64,000 nucleotides of DNA from Takakia lepidozioides (lineage: Eukaryota > Streptophyta > Takakiopsida > Takakiales > Takakiaceae). The stretch is from positions 48,934,042 to 48,998,041 of the forward strand of contig CM060734.1 of assembly GCA_030704615.1 (NCBI GenBank), read 5' to 3'. The notes below the pieces were generated by a model. The model saw only the letters and a list, made by a program, of their open reading frames with translations. It did no database searches and had not been told where the DNA came from. Below are positions 1 to 10,303 of this stretch, one piece after another; position 1 is the stretch's first letter, and the number at the start of each line of letters is the position of its first letter. The position numbers and the translations under genes are program-made.

Positions 1-529
1 AATGTACACACGAGACGTTATTTGACTGACCTTAGACCTGGCGTCCAGTTTGGGCGGAACACAAGAAAGAACGGACACTACCTGTAGGAGGGTCTCACTC
101 GGCCAGTAGTGGGACTTACAGGCTTCATATAAACAATTAGTTCTAGCTTTCCAGATTTTGCTTTAGTGTTCCCGTAATCCACCTTGAGTTGAATTGTAAT
201 TGAATTCTATGGTGTTTTGACTCGGCCCACTTTCATGTTTCTCATTTCCTTTGTCCCAAACGAAGCTTATAAACGATCTCTCCTTCTCACACTCTCTAGT
301 TCAATCTACTTACCTCTGCTCCACCATCCCTCCCTCCCTTCCTCTCTATCCTCAACAAAGCATTGGTGTTAAGCCTAAGTCCACTTGTGGTTCAACACCG
401 CGGCGAGAGACCTACGATGAACGACGTCGCCGCCAAACCTTGGCAAGGTGTGCTGCGCCGCCAAGTTGGTGGAGGTGTTGGCAGTAGTGACAGTGGTAGC
501 AGCACAAAGCGAGCGAGCAAGCGGGCGTT
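1..529. other. Left edge, no gene supported
   Basis: No coding region is recognised. Short overlapping frames from about 250 onward look like low-complexity proline- and serine-rich translation. This stretch may be the 5' leader of the non-LTR element that becomes recognisable further right, but no boundary, target duplication or promoter is visible. Confidence 0.4.
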
Positions 530-1855
530 GTGCAACAGGGGGCCCACGCCAGTCGGGTGGCCTCGATCGGCTTGTCCCTCAACTCGTTCAGTCCCGACGC
601 CGTACAGACAGCCAGCTCCAGCCCTTGCGAGCAACACAACAAATCCCACAACCCCTCTACTGCCTACTCCACCATCTCTGTTAGTTGGATCCCCAGATCA
701 ACGAGAGCCTTTGGACACAGCCGCAACTGCTCCTGTTGGAAGGCCCCATGGCCAACGTACTCCTACCCTCTTCATGTTCCTGATGTGCACCACCACCAGA
801 GGCCAAGCTCCAGACAATTCCAAGAAGCTTCGTCATCTTCACAACGGTCTCCTCCACTGTGGATTCGAGGTTCTTCCACTGGCGCCCCACCGACCAAAGA
901 ACTCCCACCGCGTCTGTTGAGCCCTCTCCCACTGCGTCTCTCAGGTACGGTCCGAGGTCCCACGCCGGTCACTTCTCCCCCAGGTTCTCCATCCCATTCT
1001 CGGCAGTGGCTTCAAGGCGTCCGTACCTCTCTGGGTCATGAGCCTCTTTTCGCGCCTTCTTCTCCAATTGTCCAGCCCACATTAGCCTCCCCATCGCTCT
1101 TCCCACAGCAGCAGACACCTATCCATGTAGACCGTACCCCGTGCCCAGCTTGTGGTTGTCTTTTTGCGCGCATCAGAGGGCTTGCACGACATCAGCACAC
1201 ATGTGCGGCTCTTCATCAGACAGGCATAGATGGTACTTCTCCATTTCAACCCAGTGTCTTGCATGCACCACCTCCAGCCTCTACGTGGCATTGGCTTTCA
1301 GCTCTAGATGTACTGGGCGCGCTTCAACTAGGACTGCCAAGGCCTCATTTTTATACAAGAATCCCGATGGCCCTGTGTCATGAGGTCCAACGGGCACTCC
1401 GTCTACCCTTAGACATGCTCGCTCGTGATCCTGCTGATATACCAGCATGGTATTTTTTCTTGTTATTTCCTCAGTGGTGTTTGGTTTTGCCCCCTTGCGG
1501 CGGTCAGTCAGGGCACATGGAGATGCGCATCCATCTTCACCGTTTCTTATCTGGAGATTGGGAGAGTCTGCAAGATGAGCATCAATTACGAGCATTAGCT
1601 CTCGCGGCACGTGTCCCTTTGGCTTCCTCCACACAGCCACCATCATCGGCCCACAGGCGACTCCGTCATAGTCTCATGTTAGGTCGTGTTGGCGAATACT
1701 CAAGCGCAGCGGCCAGGGCCTTGGCACCTTTCATTCCAGCGCCTCCATCAGCGGATACTATCACTGCCCTCGAAGCCCTTCACCCATCAGCTCAGGATAT
1801 CATTCCGCTCTTTGTTGAGGACTTTGAGCTAGACCAGGATCTCGAGCTAGATTAA
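530..1855 (+). pseudogene. Non-LTR element ORF, N-terminal part with zinc finger
   Basis: An open frame of 441 codons. Residues 1-190 are low-complexity Ser/Pro. Around nucleotides 1138-1206 is a zinc-finger-like motif (CPAC, then twelve residues, then HQHTC). Downstream, a hydrophobic segment ending in ALPPxGG-type sequence and a block containing GDWESL, then a repeated Arg/Ala helix region, match the region that precedes RT in this class of plant and algal retroelements. The frame stops 31 bp before the gypsy insertion, so part of the link to RT is lost or shifted. The start codon is arbitrary because upstream sequence is open in other frames. Confidence 0.6.
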
Positions 1856-1881
1856 GAGGTCTTCACTCAGACTTTTACGCG

Positions 1882-1886
1882 CAGTC
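1882..1886. repeat. Target-site duplication of the gypsy element, left copy
   Basis: CAGTC immediately precedes the 5' LTR. The same five bases follow the 3' LTR at 5983-5987. A 5-bp duplication is standard for Ty3/gypsy integrases. Confidence 0.85.
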
Positions 1887-2471
1887 TGTCACGGATATAG
1901 CCCAGATGAACTTACTAGGAGTAAATACCAGAAGTTACCATGATTTACCATTAGTTACCAAGTTACCAGAAATTTACCAAATTACCAAGAATAACTTGGG
2001 AAACTACTCAGGAAGCTTCATTTGGAGGAAACTTCTCCATCAAGATACCTCTTTTGTTTAAGGAAACTTCTCCATCAAGAAACCTTTGTTTATGGAAACT
2101 TCTCCATCAAGAAACCTCTATAGTGGAAGCTTCTTAGGGAACTTCTTAGTAACCAGTATATATAGGAGGCGAGACTGGAAGCTGGACTGGAGTACTGGGA
2201 CTGGGAACAAGAGTAGCTTGAACTTGTATTGGCGAGACTGAAGAGTGTCACTCTAGTCCATTTTCCGGTATCTGGTACCCAGTCCAGTTTCCAGCATTCC
2301 AGTATTCGAGTCGAGTTCCAGTATCTTGTACTCTTGTCCATTGTTATAAAGATCATCTTGATTCATGTTTACCCACCATGCATTCGGCCACGCCGGCCTT
2401 GACTTATTGTCTAGACTTGTACCTCTAGTCCGATCTCTTGTTTGTGTTCAGTCATGTTCTCGTCCTTCACA
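1887..2471 (+). repeat. 5' LTR of the gypsy element
   Basis: About 585 bp. It contains runs of the AGTTACCAA motif, three near-copies of a GGAAACTTCTCCATCAAG unit, and a TATATATA box at about 2156-2163 that probably serves the LTR promoter. Relative to the 3' LTR, the 72-bp segment 2178-2249 is inverted. The 3' LTR is 37 bp longer, mostly through extra AGTTACCAA units. Confidence 0.88.
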
Positions 2472-2509
2472 GTTTGACGAGACTAAAGTTTGTTCCTTAG
2501 TTAGTTAAG

Positions 2510-3452
2510 ATGGAAGGCACATTTGCGGAAATGGTCGTCACATTGCAAAGTCTTCAGCTCCAGCTACAAGAACTTCGTACCTCTACCGCCCAATTGCAAG
2601 CTGATCAGTCTCAAGATCTTGGCAACGCTCTCCACAATTTGCAACAACAAATTTCAGAGTTAAATGAGTCGAACAATGGATCTTCAACCATACGAGTCCC
2701 TATTGCAACAGCTCATACTACAACGGTTCGTCTTCAACAGATTACGAGAGAACCAAAGATCAGCATGCTCGAGAAATTTGACGAGATCAAGATTTCGCGG
2801 TTTTGTTCAACAAGTACGACTATTCCTAGACTACATCCACAACGTTACCCCGATGAAGGTATTCAAGTGGGATTTGTGGGCACCCTTCTATCAGGCACTG
2901 CCTTATCTTGGTTTGCACCACTATTAAAAAAAAAATCGCATTTATTATATAATTTTGAAGCATTCATATTCGAGTTCACTGCAATGTTTGGAGAGAATGA
3001 TAGAGAAAGAGTTGCAGAGACAAAGATGCGAAATCTTTGACAAAGAGCACGTCCTGCTTCCGTTTATGCTGCCGAATTTCGACAACTTGCGTGCGACCTC
3101 GACTGGAATGAGAAGAGCATCATTAATCAGTTTTGATGTGGGCTTAAAGAGGATGTAAAAGATTTATTGCTGACAATGCCAAACGTGAGTACATTGAGTG
3201 AATTCATCACCCAAGCCATTGCATGCGATAATCGTTTGTTCGAAAGACGTCAAGAGAAGCGATTTGGATGGTCAACGACGCATCATGCCGCTGCTGCTAC
3301 GGCACCAAACACTCGTATGGATTATGCTTCTATTGCGGAGAAGAAGATCACATAGCATTAAACTGCCCCAACAAGAGAAGATTCAAAGCTCGGGGCGCAA
3401 CTCAAGTGTTCGATACGAGGAGGTCGGAAAACGAAGATGTCCAGTCACAGTA
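2510..3452 (+). pseudogene. gypsy gag polyprotein, frameshifted
   Basis: Begins MEGTFAEMV with a coiled-coil-like Gln/Leu-rich N-terminus, followed by a capsid region with the typical LLSGTALSWF motif at about 2882-2917. The frame is lost near 3040 and resumes in other frames. A CCHC nucleocapsid knuckle (CFYCGEEDHIALNC) lies at about 3327-3368. The order of coiled coil, capsid and knuckle is that of Ty3/gypsy Gag. Homopolymer A runs near 2930 are a likely cause of one frame change. Confidence 0.8.
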
Positions 3453-3552
3453 GGGATCATGCGGCTGGACACCACAAAATTCCTCACCGAAAAAAGGTCT
3501 ATTTCTACCTCCAGACACTGCACCTTGCTTCACAGTTCCGGTAAAAATCAGA

Positions 3553-3900
3553 GTGCAAAATCGAGATATCTCTACAGAAGCACTTTTAGACTCAGGCGCT
3601 TCAGCTTGTTTTATGGACAAAAACTTTGCGAAACAACACAATTTAACACTCGTAAAGAAGAAACTCTCGGCCCCCGTTGAAGTCATCGATGGACGACCGT
3701 TAGCATCAGGAAATGTGGACCATAAAACTCGACCACTTGAAGTGAAGCTTAATGATCAAGCATCACATATTGTTTTCAACGTCATCCAGTCTCCAACGAA
3801 TCTTGTGATCCTTGGACTTCCCTGGTTCGTACTTCACAATCCTCACATCGACTGGCGATCGCGAAAAATTTCTGCAAGACAAAAATGTAGAAATATCAAA
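3553..3900 (+). pseudogene. gypsy aspartic protease domain
   Basis: The protease active site LLDSGASACF appears near the start, followed by the second conserved block with LVILGLPWF and the HNPHIDW motif that normally joins protease to reverse transcriptase. The domain looks complete at protein level, but the reverse transcriptase that should follow is missing. Retrotransposon proteases of this type cleave the Gag-Pol polyprotein. Confidence 0.8.
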
Positions 3901-3939
3901 GGTATTCACCCCCTCCTCTGGAGAGGATTATTTCACATA

Positions 3940-4530
3940 TTGGATACTAAGATCAACATTTCTACAGCTAATCATCCATAGACTGATGGTCAAACCGAAC
4001 GTGTAAACCAGATTTTGGAACAGTATCTTCGCTGTACGATAAATTATCACCAAGATAATTGGACGGACCTTCTGTCATTGGCTGAGTTTGCCTACAACAA
4101 CACTATATATTCTTCGACCAAACAAACTCCATTTTTCTCCAATTATGGTCATCATCCTCGAGCAAACCCTTTCCACATGAAGACTGTTGGAAGCCCTACT
4201 GCAGAAAACCTTGCTACTTATCTTGCTACGATTCACAATGAGCGTACATTCCACCTCACAGAAACTAAAAAATAATACAATGAGTATGCAAATCAACATC
4301 GCCAACTCCAACCTCAGTTCAAGGTCGGAGATCGTATGTGGCTTCTTCGACGGGACATACAAACCTCGCGTCCATCAAGGAAGTTGGATTATCAACGTTT
4401 GGGACCATTCAAAATTATTCGACAAATAAATCCGGTCAGTTTTCGGCTTGAACTCCCACGAAGTATGCGCATCCATCCAGTCTTTCATGTTTCATATTGG
4501 AGTTGTATCATCCATCAAATATTCCAATGA
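3940..4530 (+). pseudogene. gypsy integrase, C-terminal part of core and GPY region
   Basis: Across frames, the text contains [10 protein letters not shown], then [21 protein letters not shown] and the conserved stretch beginning TPFF, which together are the C-terminal half of the chromovirus integrase core. The downstream region at about 4330-4500 ([21 protein letters not shown]) is the GPY/F-type module. A TAG directly precedes TDGQ (3979-3981) and there is a stop at about 4273. The N-terminal zinc domain and first catalytic Asp are absent. Confidence 0.8.
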
Positions 4531-4745
4531 GAGTCTCCGTACCACCTCCACCAATCGAAGTCAATCAGGAAATTGAGTATGAAGTCGACGAAGTCCTAGA
4601 CTCTCGCATCAAGTATAAACGTCTTGAGTATTTCGTACATTGGAAAGGCTACGACATCAGCGAACGAACGTGAGAACCTTCATCCAACCTCGCCAATGCA
4701 TCTGATAAAGTCCAAGAATTTTATCAACGATATTCAGCTAAGCCT
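4530..4745 (+). pseudogene. Chromodomain of the gypsy integrase
   Basis: The frame reading VPPPPIEV, then EYEVDEVLDSRI and YFVHWKGYD is a chromodomain of the kind found at the integrase C-terminus of chromoviruses, where it binds histone marks and guides insertion. One internal stop (TGA after ERT) sits inside the domain, which otherwise ends at the usual position with a stop near 4745. Confidence 0.8.
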
Positions 4746-4909
4746 TGAGCTACACGTCAATAAGACGTCACAACGATGATGTCAGCCAAGTTAGCTTCAA
4801 GGTGAAGACTCCACATTCAATATACCTGATACACGCTAAGGAGGGAGGAGCACCACACATCAGTATATATAGCTACACTTCCAGCACTCTTGCAACTTGT
4901 ATTGGCAAC

Positions 4910-5305
4910 ATGGAGGGACCAGATACATTGGAGTTGTCGCTTACCCAACTACCAGATCAGCCGTTCCGACTCTCACGACCTTCAACATCACGCCGACGCT
5001 CTCGAGACGATGGGCCACCAATGCGACGTGTACTTCCTCGTCTGGACCCCGTACGACAGCAAGTGGAGCCTACTCAAAGTCTGATAATTCTATTGGAGGT
5101 TGAGGCTTCGGACCTAGAGGGCAACGAAATCATGTTTGAAGGCCGCTTCGAAAATCAGAATGCTCAAATCATTGCGTGGTCCCAAGTTCAAGATGTTGGA
5201 CACTATCGATGGTTACAGGGACCTATAAATCATTTGAGTCAAGAACGAAGAGCCGAATATTTGACAAGTACCATTCGCCGGATTTTGGATTTTCTTCAAC
5301 TCTAA
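4910..5305 (+). CDS. Extra 3' ORF of the gypsy element, function unknown
   Basis: A sense-strand frame between the chromodomain and the 3' LTR. The likely start is the Met at 4910 (MEGPDTLELS), giving 131 residues; the open frame extends further upstream to 4745. The N-terminal third is Arg/Ser/Pro-rich (SRPSTSRRRSRDDG). The C-terminal part has acidic and aromatic residues (FEGRFENQNA, then VQDVGHYRWLQG). It matches no domain I recognise. It has remained open while gag and pol have not. It could be an element-encoded additional ORF, a captured host fragment, or an open frame by chance. Confidence 0.45.
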   Translation: MEGPDTLELSLTQLPDQPFRLSRPSTSRRRSRDDGPPMRRVLPRLDPVRQQVEPTQSLIILLEVEASDLEGNEIMFEGRFENQNAQIIAWSQVQDVGHYRWLQGPINHLSQERRAEYLTSTIRRILDFLQL

Positions 5306-5344
5306 GCAAGTCCAAGATTTTACCGCTCCTCGAGGAACTCGGCG

Positions 5345-5360
5345 CTAGAGGAGAGGGTGA
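5345..5360 (+). other. Polypurine tract of the gypsy element
   Basis: A purine-rich run (AGAGGAGAGGGTGA) directly before the 3' LTR start TGTCACGG is in the position where plus-strand DNA synthesis is primed. Confidence 0.65.
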
Positions 5361-5982
5361 TGTCACGGATATAGCCCAGAGGAACTTACTAGGAGTAAAT
5401 ACCAGAAGTTACCAAGTTATCAAAAGTTACCATGATTTACCGTGATTTACCATTAGTTACCAAGTTACCAAGTTACCAAGTTACCAAGTTTTTACCAAAT
5501 TACCAAGAGTAACTTGGGAAACTACTCAGGAAGCTTCCTTCGGAGGAAACTTCTCCATCAAGATACCTCATTTGTTTAAGGAAACTTCTCCATCAAGAAA
5601 CCTCTATTGGGGAAGCTTCTTAGGGAACTTCTTAGTAGCCAGTATATATATGAGGCAAGACTGGACACTCTTCAGTCTCGCCACCACAAGTTCAAGCTAC
5701 TCTTGTTCCCAGTCCCAGTACTCCAGTCCAGCTTCTAGTACTCTAGTCCAGCTTCCAGTACTCTAGTCCAGTTTCCAGTATCTGGTACCCCAGTCCAGTT
5801 TCCAGCATTCCAGTATTCGAGTCGAGTTCCAATATCTTGTACTCTTGTCCATTGTTATAAAGATCATCTTCATTCATGTTTACCCACCATGCATTCGGCC
5901 ATGCCGACCTTGACTTATTGTCTAGTGTTGTACCTCTAGTCTGATCTATTGTTTGTGTTCAGTCATGTTCTCGTCCTTGACA
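5361..5982 (+). repeat. 3' LTR of the gypsy element
   Basis: About 622 bp, colinear with the 5' LTR except for expansion of AGTTACCAA units (about 5452-5495) and the 72-bp segment 5664-5735. That segment is the reverse complement of 2178-2249 with two differences. A TATATATA box is present at about 5643-5650. Confidence 0.88.
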
Positions 5983-6588
5983 CAGTCCCCATCTTGCAGC
6001 GGCAGGTCCTTCTGGTCTCTAGTATGAGCACTTACGCGACTGTTTATCTCTACAGGATTCTGCTAGTGGCTTCTCTCAGCTATTTCAGGTCTGCTTCTTT
6101 ACTGCTGCCAGGCATATTCCTACCCGTCCGTCTCCTTGGGGCCTCCAAATTGTTGGCTATGAGCAAACCCTCAGGTCCTGGCATCCGCCCCATTGCAGTC
6201 GGAGAGGTTTTTTACCGCTTGGTCAGCCGCTCACTTTGTCTTCAATTTCGAGACGCATTCTCCGCCCACCTCTTTCCTCACCAGTTCGGGGTCGCCAGTC
6301 CAAGAAGTTGCGAGGCGGTGGTTTAGAGGATTCGTGCTGCTTTCGATCTTCATCCGGATTGGTTCTGTAGGTCGATGTCACCAACGCTTTCAACACTGTG
6401 TCACATGCAGCTAACTTCCAGGAGCTTCATTCAGCCGGTGGAGATTTCCACCAGCTCATACCGTTTGTTCGATTATTCTATGCATCTGCCACTCCCCTCT
6501 ACTACACTCATCATTCTCGCCTGGGTGAGTCTCCATCATTCAATCCGAGGTTGGGACCCGACAAGGCGACCCTTTAGGATGGGGCAGT
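5983..6588 (+). pseudogene. Non-LTR element reverse transcriptase, first part
   Basis: Contains SKPSGPGIRPIAVGEVFYRL, then LFPHQFGVA, then LHPDWF, then DVTNAFNT in shifting frames. These are conserved RT blocks in which the Asp of DVTNAF is the first catalytic carboxylate. Just before the TIR element is GTRQGDPLG, the canonical RT block following the first Asp. At least two frameshifts and a stop near 6324 disrupt it. It continues at 7321 after the TIR insertion. Confidence 0.8.
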
Positions 6589-7320
6589 TGTAGGGTTGAG
6601 TGGACCAAAAACGGCAGATCCTGCTCCATGAAAGTCCATGACCAAAACAAAAAGTTGAGGATACTATCCCAAAATATTTTTTTAGTGATAGATAATGGTA
6701 TACTGAACATAATTAGTAAGGAGTCATACCCCAAATATTAAAGATATAATTCATTAAATATTTTAGTATATTATTTAGAGAAATTATTGAAAACTAAAAT
6801 TTAGAGTTTACAAAAAAAATTCAATATGACACCTAGCCATTGAAGATTATAGGTTTTTATACTTCTAGAAAAACAATGACACCCAAAATCCAAAAAACAA
6901 GATGAGCTATGGACTTTTCCAAAAATGCCTATTTTGTTTTACATATATTAGTCCATACGAATCAAATGACAAATGATTTTGCCACTTCAAATCCATACCT
7001 ATGATGTGGACCAAAATGGTCACCTTATGTCCAAATTTCAATGGAATTTACTAATGGCACATAGGAGAACTTGAGTCCATTGTAATTCCATTCATTGCGG
7101 TAACAGTCCACAATGACGGTGTTCAAAAGTCCATAGCGGAGTCATTTCTTATTGGATTCATGATTGGAAGTTGTTATGGATGCGTATTGAAGCTAGGAAT
7201 CCAATGACATATATATTTGCTGGTTTTAATGAGTTAATTCAATTTCGATTGATGACACCATCAATTGCAGTCATCTAAAACTGTGCTGGTAACGTCCATT
7301 TTGGTCCAGTCAACCCTGCA
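6589..7320. mobile_element. Non-coding TIR transposon (MITE-like) inside the RT gene
   Basis: Terminal inverted repeats TGTAGGGTTGAGTGGACCAA (left) and the complement of a right end reading TTGGTCCAGTCAACCCTGCA match at about 20 of 22 positions. The 732-bp interior is AT-rich and has no transposase-like frame. Termini containing YAGGG recall hAT elements, but no clear 8-bp target duplication is seen, so the superfamily is unassigned. It interrupts RT directly after RQGDPLG. Confidence 0.75.
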
Positions 7321-7707
7321 TTCACCCGATGACCTTTGTTTGCCATGGCTCACGTCCGAGCCTTCACGACTTCTGCACAAGTATACTCATCTTGTTTTTT
7401 TCCGTCGGTGGCAGACGACATGCACATTGTAGGCCTTGCCTCCCAAGTACTTTCAGCTTACCATCATTTTGTCACCCAACTCCATGTCGTGGACATTTCG
7501 GTACAACCTCGCAAATATGTGGTGTGGTCTCCGTCTGGTCTGCCTGCAGATTTTGTTCCCCCCGCTCACTTCATTGCTCCGCTCAATGGCATCAGAATCT
7601 TGGGAGTCCCCTTTGGCACCACCCAGTTCACAAAGTCTTTCTTAGAAGATGCACTCCACCAGGATGCCACCCACGCTGATATTTTTCCTAGGCTCGGAGA
7701 TGTGTAG
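7321..7707 (+). pseudogene. Non-LTR element reverse transcriptase, active-site part
   Basis: The frame reads LFAMAHVRAF, then FFPSVADDMHIVG with the two adjacent catalytic Asp residues (VADD), then SVQPRKYVVWSPSG, GIRILGVPFG and a stop after LGDV. These correspond to the palm and thumb blocks. The reading continues directly from the block ending at 6588 once the TIR element is removed. Confidence 0.8.
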
Positions 7708-8476
7708 GTAGCATACGGAATCTTGACCAAATGCTTCCTTCAACGTCCCTCCTATCTCTTGTGCACAGTTCTACCTAGCCCAGATTTCCTATACCTTTTA
7801 TCTGGGTTTGATTCTACCATAATAGCCATTTTCGGGAGATTGTTAAGACCAGGAGCTCTGCCCCGACAACCTTCCTCGGCAGTTGGGCGTTGGTTGCGCC
7901 AGCCCTCGCTTCACGATTTCTCTGCGACCCCTGTCTTTTTGGATGCCGCTGCGCATGTCGACAGTGGCATTTTACCTTTCCAGCAGCATCTCCGCTTTGC
8001 ACGTGATCTTCTTCTGGCACCGGCGCGAGCATGTCTACCACCATTTGAGCAGTGGTTGCTCAACGCCTAGACCATCTTCAGGAGTCCATTTCCGAGCGCG
8101 TGCACCGTCATTTCTTTTCCGGCATGCTCTCAAGTGCTTCTTCTAAGTTACATTGGGCCCGACTTCTATCATGCGCAGGACCTGGAGCAGGGGCGTGGTT
8201 GGCAGCACGACCCACTATCGCACCTTTCCACCTCCCATCCCCTATTTTCACTACTGCGCTCCGCCTTCGACCCGGTTTACCTCATCCTTCGGCATTGGGC
8301 CTTCAGATATGTGTCTGTCGTCAGCCCATCGATGACATTGCCATCCACCTCCTCCGCTGCCCATGTGGTGACGAACGCACTGCATCTCATGATATGGTTT
8401 GTGATGCGGCAGCATAGAGCACAACTAAATCCTGCGTTCACAGCTTGGCTCTCTTTTTTCTATCAGAAACGTTGAG
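7708..8476 (+). pseudogene. Non-LTR element C-terminal region with CCHC motif
   Basis: Frames after the RT thumb include CFLQRPSYLL, FLGSWALVAP (another frame), SCAGPGAGAWLA and, near 8300-8415, CVCRQPIDDIAIHLLRC, a Cys-x-Cys/His/Cys arrangement typical of R2-like elements, followed by GDERTASHD. Frames change at least three times. No nuclease domain can be traced after 8420. Confidence 0.7.
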
Positions 8477-8551
8477 TCCTTTTGCGGAAGCTGTGAGTTT
8501 TAAAGACCTGAAAATTGCTACCTACATTCATGAGGCAATTAAATCACCCAC

Positions 8552-10303
8552 TCAGACTGTCTGCACGATTGAGATAATGTACTCATAAGTCGTCGTTTGC
8601 CGTACCCTTGTGGCCATAGGGAACAGACACTTATCCGAAGTTGGTTTCCAATTACTCTTTGGTGTCAGAAAAATTGGATGAGGGCCTGGCTCTTCTGAAG
8701 TCCAACGTGGACGATGGGACATAAGGATTTTATATGTCGCAATGACATCGGCCACATGACAGTCCACTGGCATCCTATGTTGTTCAACTGAACACTTTGT
8801 AATATCAACTCTCCAATTTTTGGACATTGCTTGTGTGAATCATAGCACTTCTGTTCCTGTTGGCAGAACATGTAATTTGAAATCTGCGTTAGTAACACTC
8901 CTTAGTTCTAATGATGCTCGAATAAAAAAACACTTTGTGCAGTACCATCCAAAACAGAAGTTCATTCCATTTGGAGTAGTTGCTTGACACTTATCATGTG
9001 ATAGCATCTTCAATTCTTCAGCAGGAACATCACTTCTCTTAGTTTCCTTGCCCATTCCAGCTTTTCGAGCTCTAGTAGCGGCTTCACTACCGGCGTCTCT
9101 AAGTACTTTCTTAAACCTAGAATCGTGGAAAATGCGAATTGGATCATGTCCCACACTCGTTTGTGCTGACCGTTCAGCCTGACGAGCTCTCATAATTCAA
9201 TTTATAGCCCTCAACATCCCTTGCATACTGCCGGGAGGATATAGATTACCGTCCTTTTTACGGACCTGCAGAACAAACTTTGTTAACATATCCACCAAAG
9301 GATTTATGTTCTTGAGTTCTGACAAGTCCTCGATTGGTTTTTCAGTATCAAACCCTCGAAAAGTCCTCCACTCATTGAAAGCATTGCGAGCCCATTTCTC
9401 GGCCGCTTTGCTTCAACGTCGTCCCCTGATGTTGACGTTGTGTAACTCAGCATCATCAATAGTAGCAAACCGCGAACTAAGAACTCCACAATTAGTATCC
9501 CAAGGTTGTATAAAAATCTCTTGATTGGTAGCATCTTGAGGACAATATTCAGAATTGAGCATATTACCATCTTCATCAAATTCTTCGCCAGGGTTGAAAT
9601 TGCCCTGAACATCAGACACTGGGACATCTATTCCTCCAATAGATTTAAACGACTCGAAGACAAGTACATTGCAGAATGAAAATCCTCTCGATCATTTTGT
9701 AGTAACATCATGCATCAACTTAGGAAACGAGATATTGACATGAGGATCTATCGCTGGAGGTAACTCATGAACTGGTGCTGGAGAAACAAATGATTCATGG
9801 ATGTCCTTATCAAGTCCAAGATCAAAAGCATAAAAAAAGTCAGATATAGGGATTGATTCAATTTGCTCAACTGCAGGTATCAAAGGTTTCAAGTTTCAAC
9901 TCTGATGCAGTGACTGAAGGAATAGATGAAGCATCCGTTGATTCTTCTGTAATTCTCTCAAAAACAATATCAGACGCTACATCAAGGTCTGGACCCTTAG
10001 TTTCACTCAAAACCACTGCAGAAAGCGGATCCACGACATATGTAACAACTGGATGAGGCAAAACTGAATCAACAGGTGCATCTGGAGAATCAACTAGTAA
10101 TTACACGAGGAAGCGACCGTAGAGGCAATGAAACTGCACTCGTAAATGCTACTGGCAACAACACACTTTGTAGCACGACCGCCGAAAACATCGTCGACAG
10201 ACCGCAAAGGATCACTAGAAACTGTTTGCGCAATAGAAACTTCTAATGAAGGTATCTTGTAATGTACCCGCAGCTTCTTATTACAATTTTCATTACCTTC
10301 CAT
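8552..10303 (-). pseudogene. Crypton-like tyrosine recombinase, N-terminal and middle part
   Basis: A decayed minus-strand gene starting MEGNENCNKK at 10303. An acidic N-terminal region of about 220 residues (pieces 10303-10094, 10061-9867, 9892-9692, 9619-9413) leads into a continuous frame 9407-8552. That frame has WARNAFNEWRTFRG, VRKKDGNLYPPGSM (a core-binding domain of the kind seen in Crypton and ZMYM/DUF3504 proteins), FHDSRFKKVL, then FFIRASLELRSV where the first catalytic Arg is expected, and RPRWTSEEPG with FLTPKSNWKPTSD. It has in-frame TGA codons at about 9198 and 8840 and several frameshifts. The catalytic C-terminus is missing here. A matching C-terminal half lies on the plus strand at about 11590-12873. 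Confidence 0.65.
8571..8617 (-). repeat. Dispersed 47-bp repeat, copy A
   Basis: On the minus strand this reads ATGGCCACAAGGGTACGGCA and continues AACGACGACTTATGAGTACA. It shares a core of about 40 bases with copies B (21359-21405), C (21105-21152) and D (18865-18910). It occupies the 3' edge of the broken recombinase half, right after the last recognisable recombinase residues. Confidence 0.7.

Larger units (their letters stand above)
1887..5982 (+). mobile_element. Ty3/gypsy chromovirus, non-autonomous, with target duplication
   Basis: The element is bounded by two long terminal repeats (1887-2471 and 5361-5982), both starting TGTCACGGATATAGCCC and ending near TTGACA or TTCACA. It is flanked by the 5-bp direct repeat CAGTC at 1882-1886 and 5983-5987. 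Internally, in order, are gag with a CCHC knuckle, an aspartic protease, the tail of an integrase core, a chromodomain and an extra ORF. Reverse transcriptase and RNase H are absent: the sequence passes from protease to integrase within about 60 bp. A purine-rich tract (5345-5360) abuts the 3' LTR. Stops and frameshifts break gag and pol. An intact duplication and similar LTRs suggest a fairly recent insertion into the non-LTR element. Confidence 0.9.
530..8476 (+). mobile_element. Non-LTR retrotransposon, split by two later insertions
   Basis: Three colinear plus-strand blocks form one retroelement: 530-1886 (N-terminal zinc finger and pre-RT region), 5983-6588 (RT fingers and palm) and 7321-8476 (RT active site, thumb and C-terminal CCHC). 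Read in order, the blocks run without overlap from an N-terminal CPAC zinc finger through RQGDPLG and VADD reverse-transcriptase motifs to a C-terminal Cys-Cys-His-Cys motif. That order resembles the R2/HERO group, which carries a restriction-like endonuclease, but no endonuclease domain can be identified. A Ty3/gypsy element and a TIR element separate the blocks. Frameshifts and stops show that it is dead. The outer ends are approximate. Confidence 0.75.

Noticed and set aside
392-972. Several overlapping frames on both strands near the left edge
   Set aside because: They overlap each other in five frames with Pro/Ser/Arg-rich low-complexity sequence. At most one belongs to the retroelement.
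6589-7320. TIR element assigned firmly to the hAT superfamily
   Set aside because: The termini resemble hAT, but no 8-bp target duplication is visible, so the assignment was not made.
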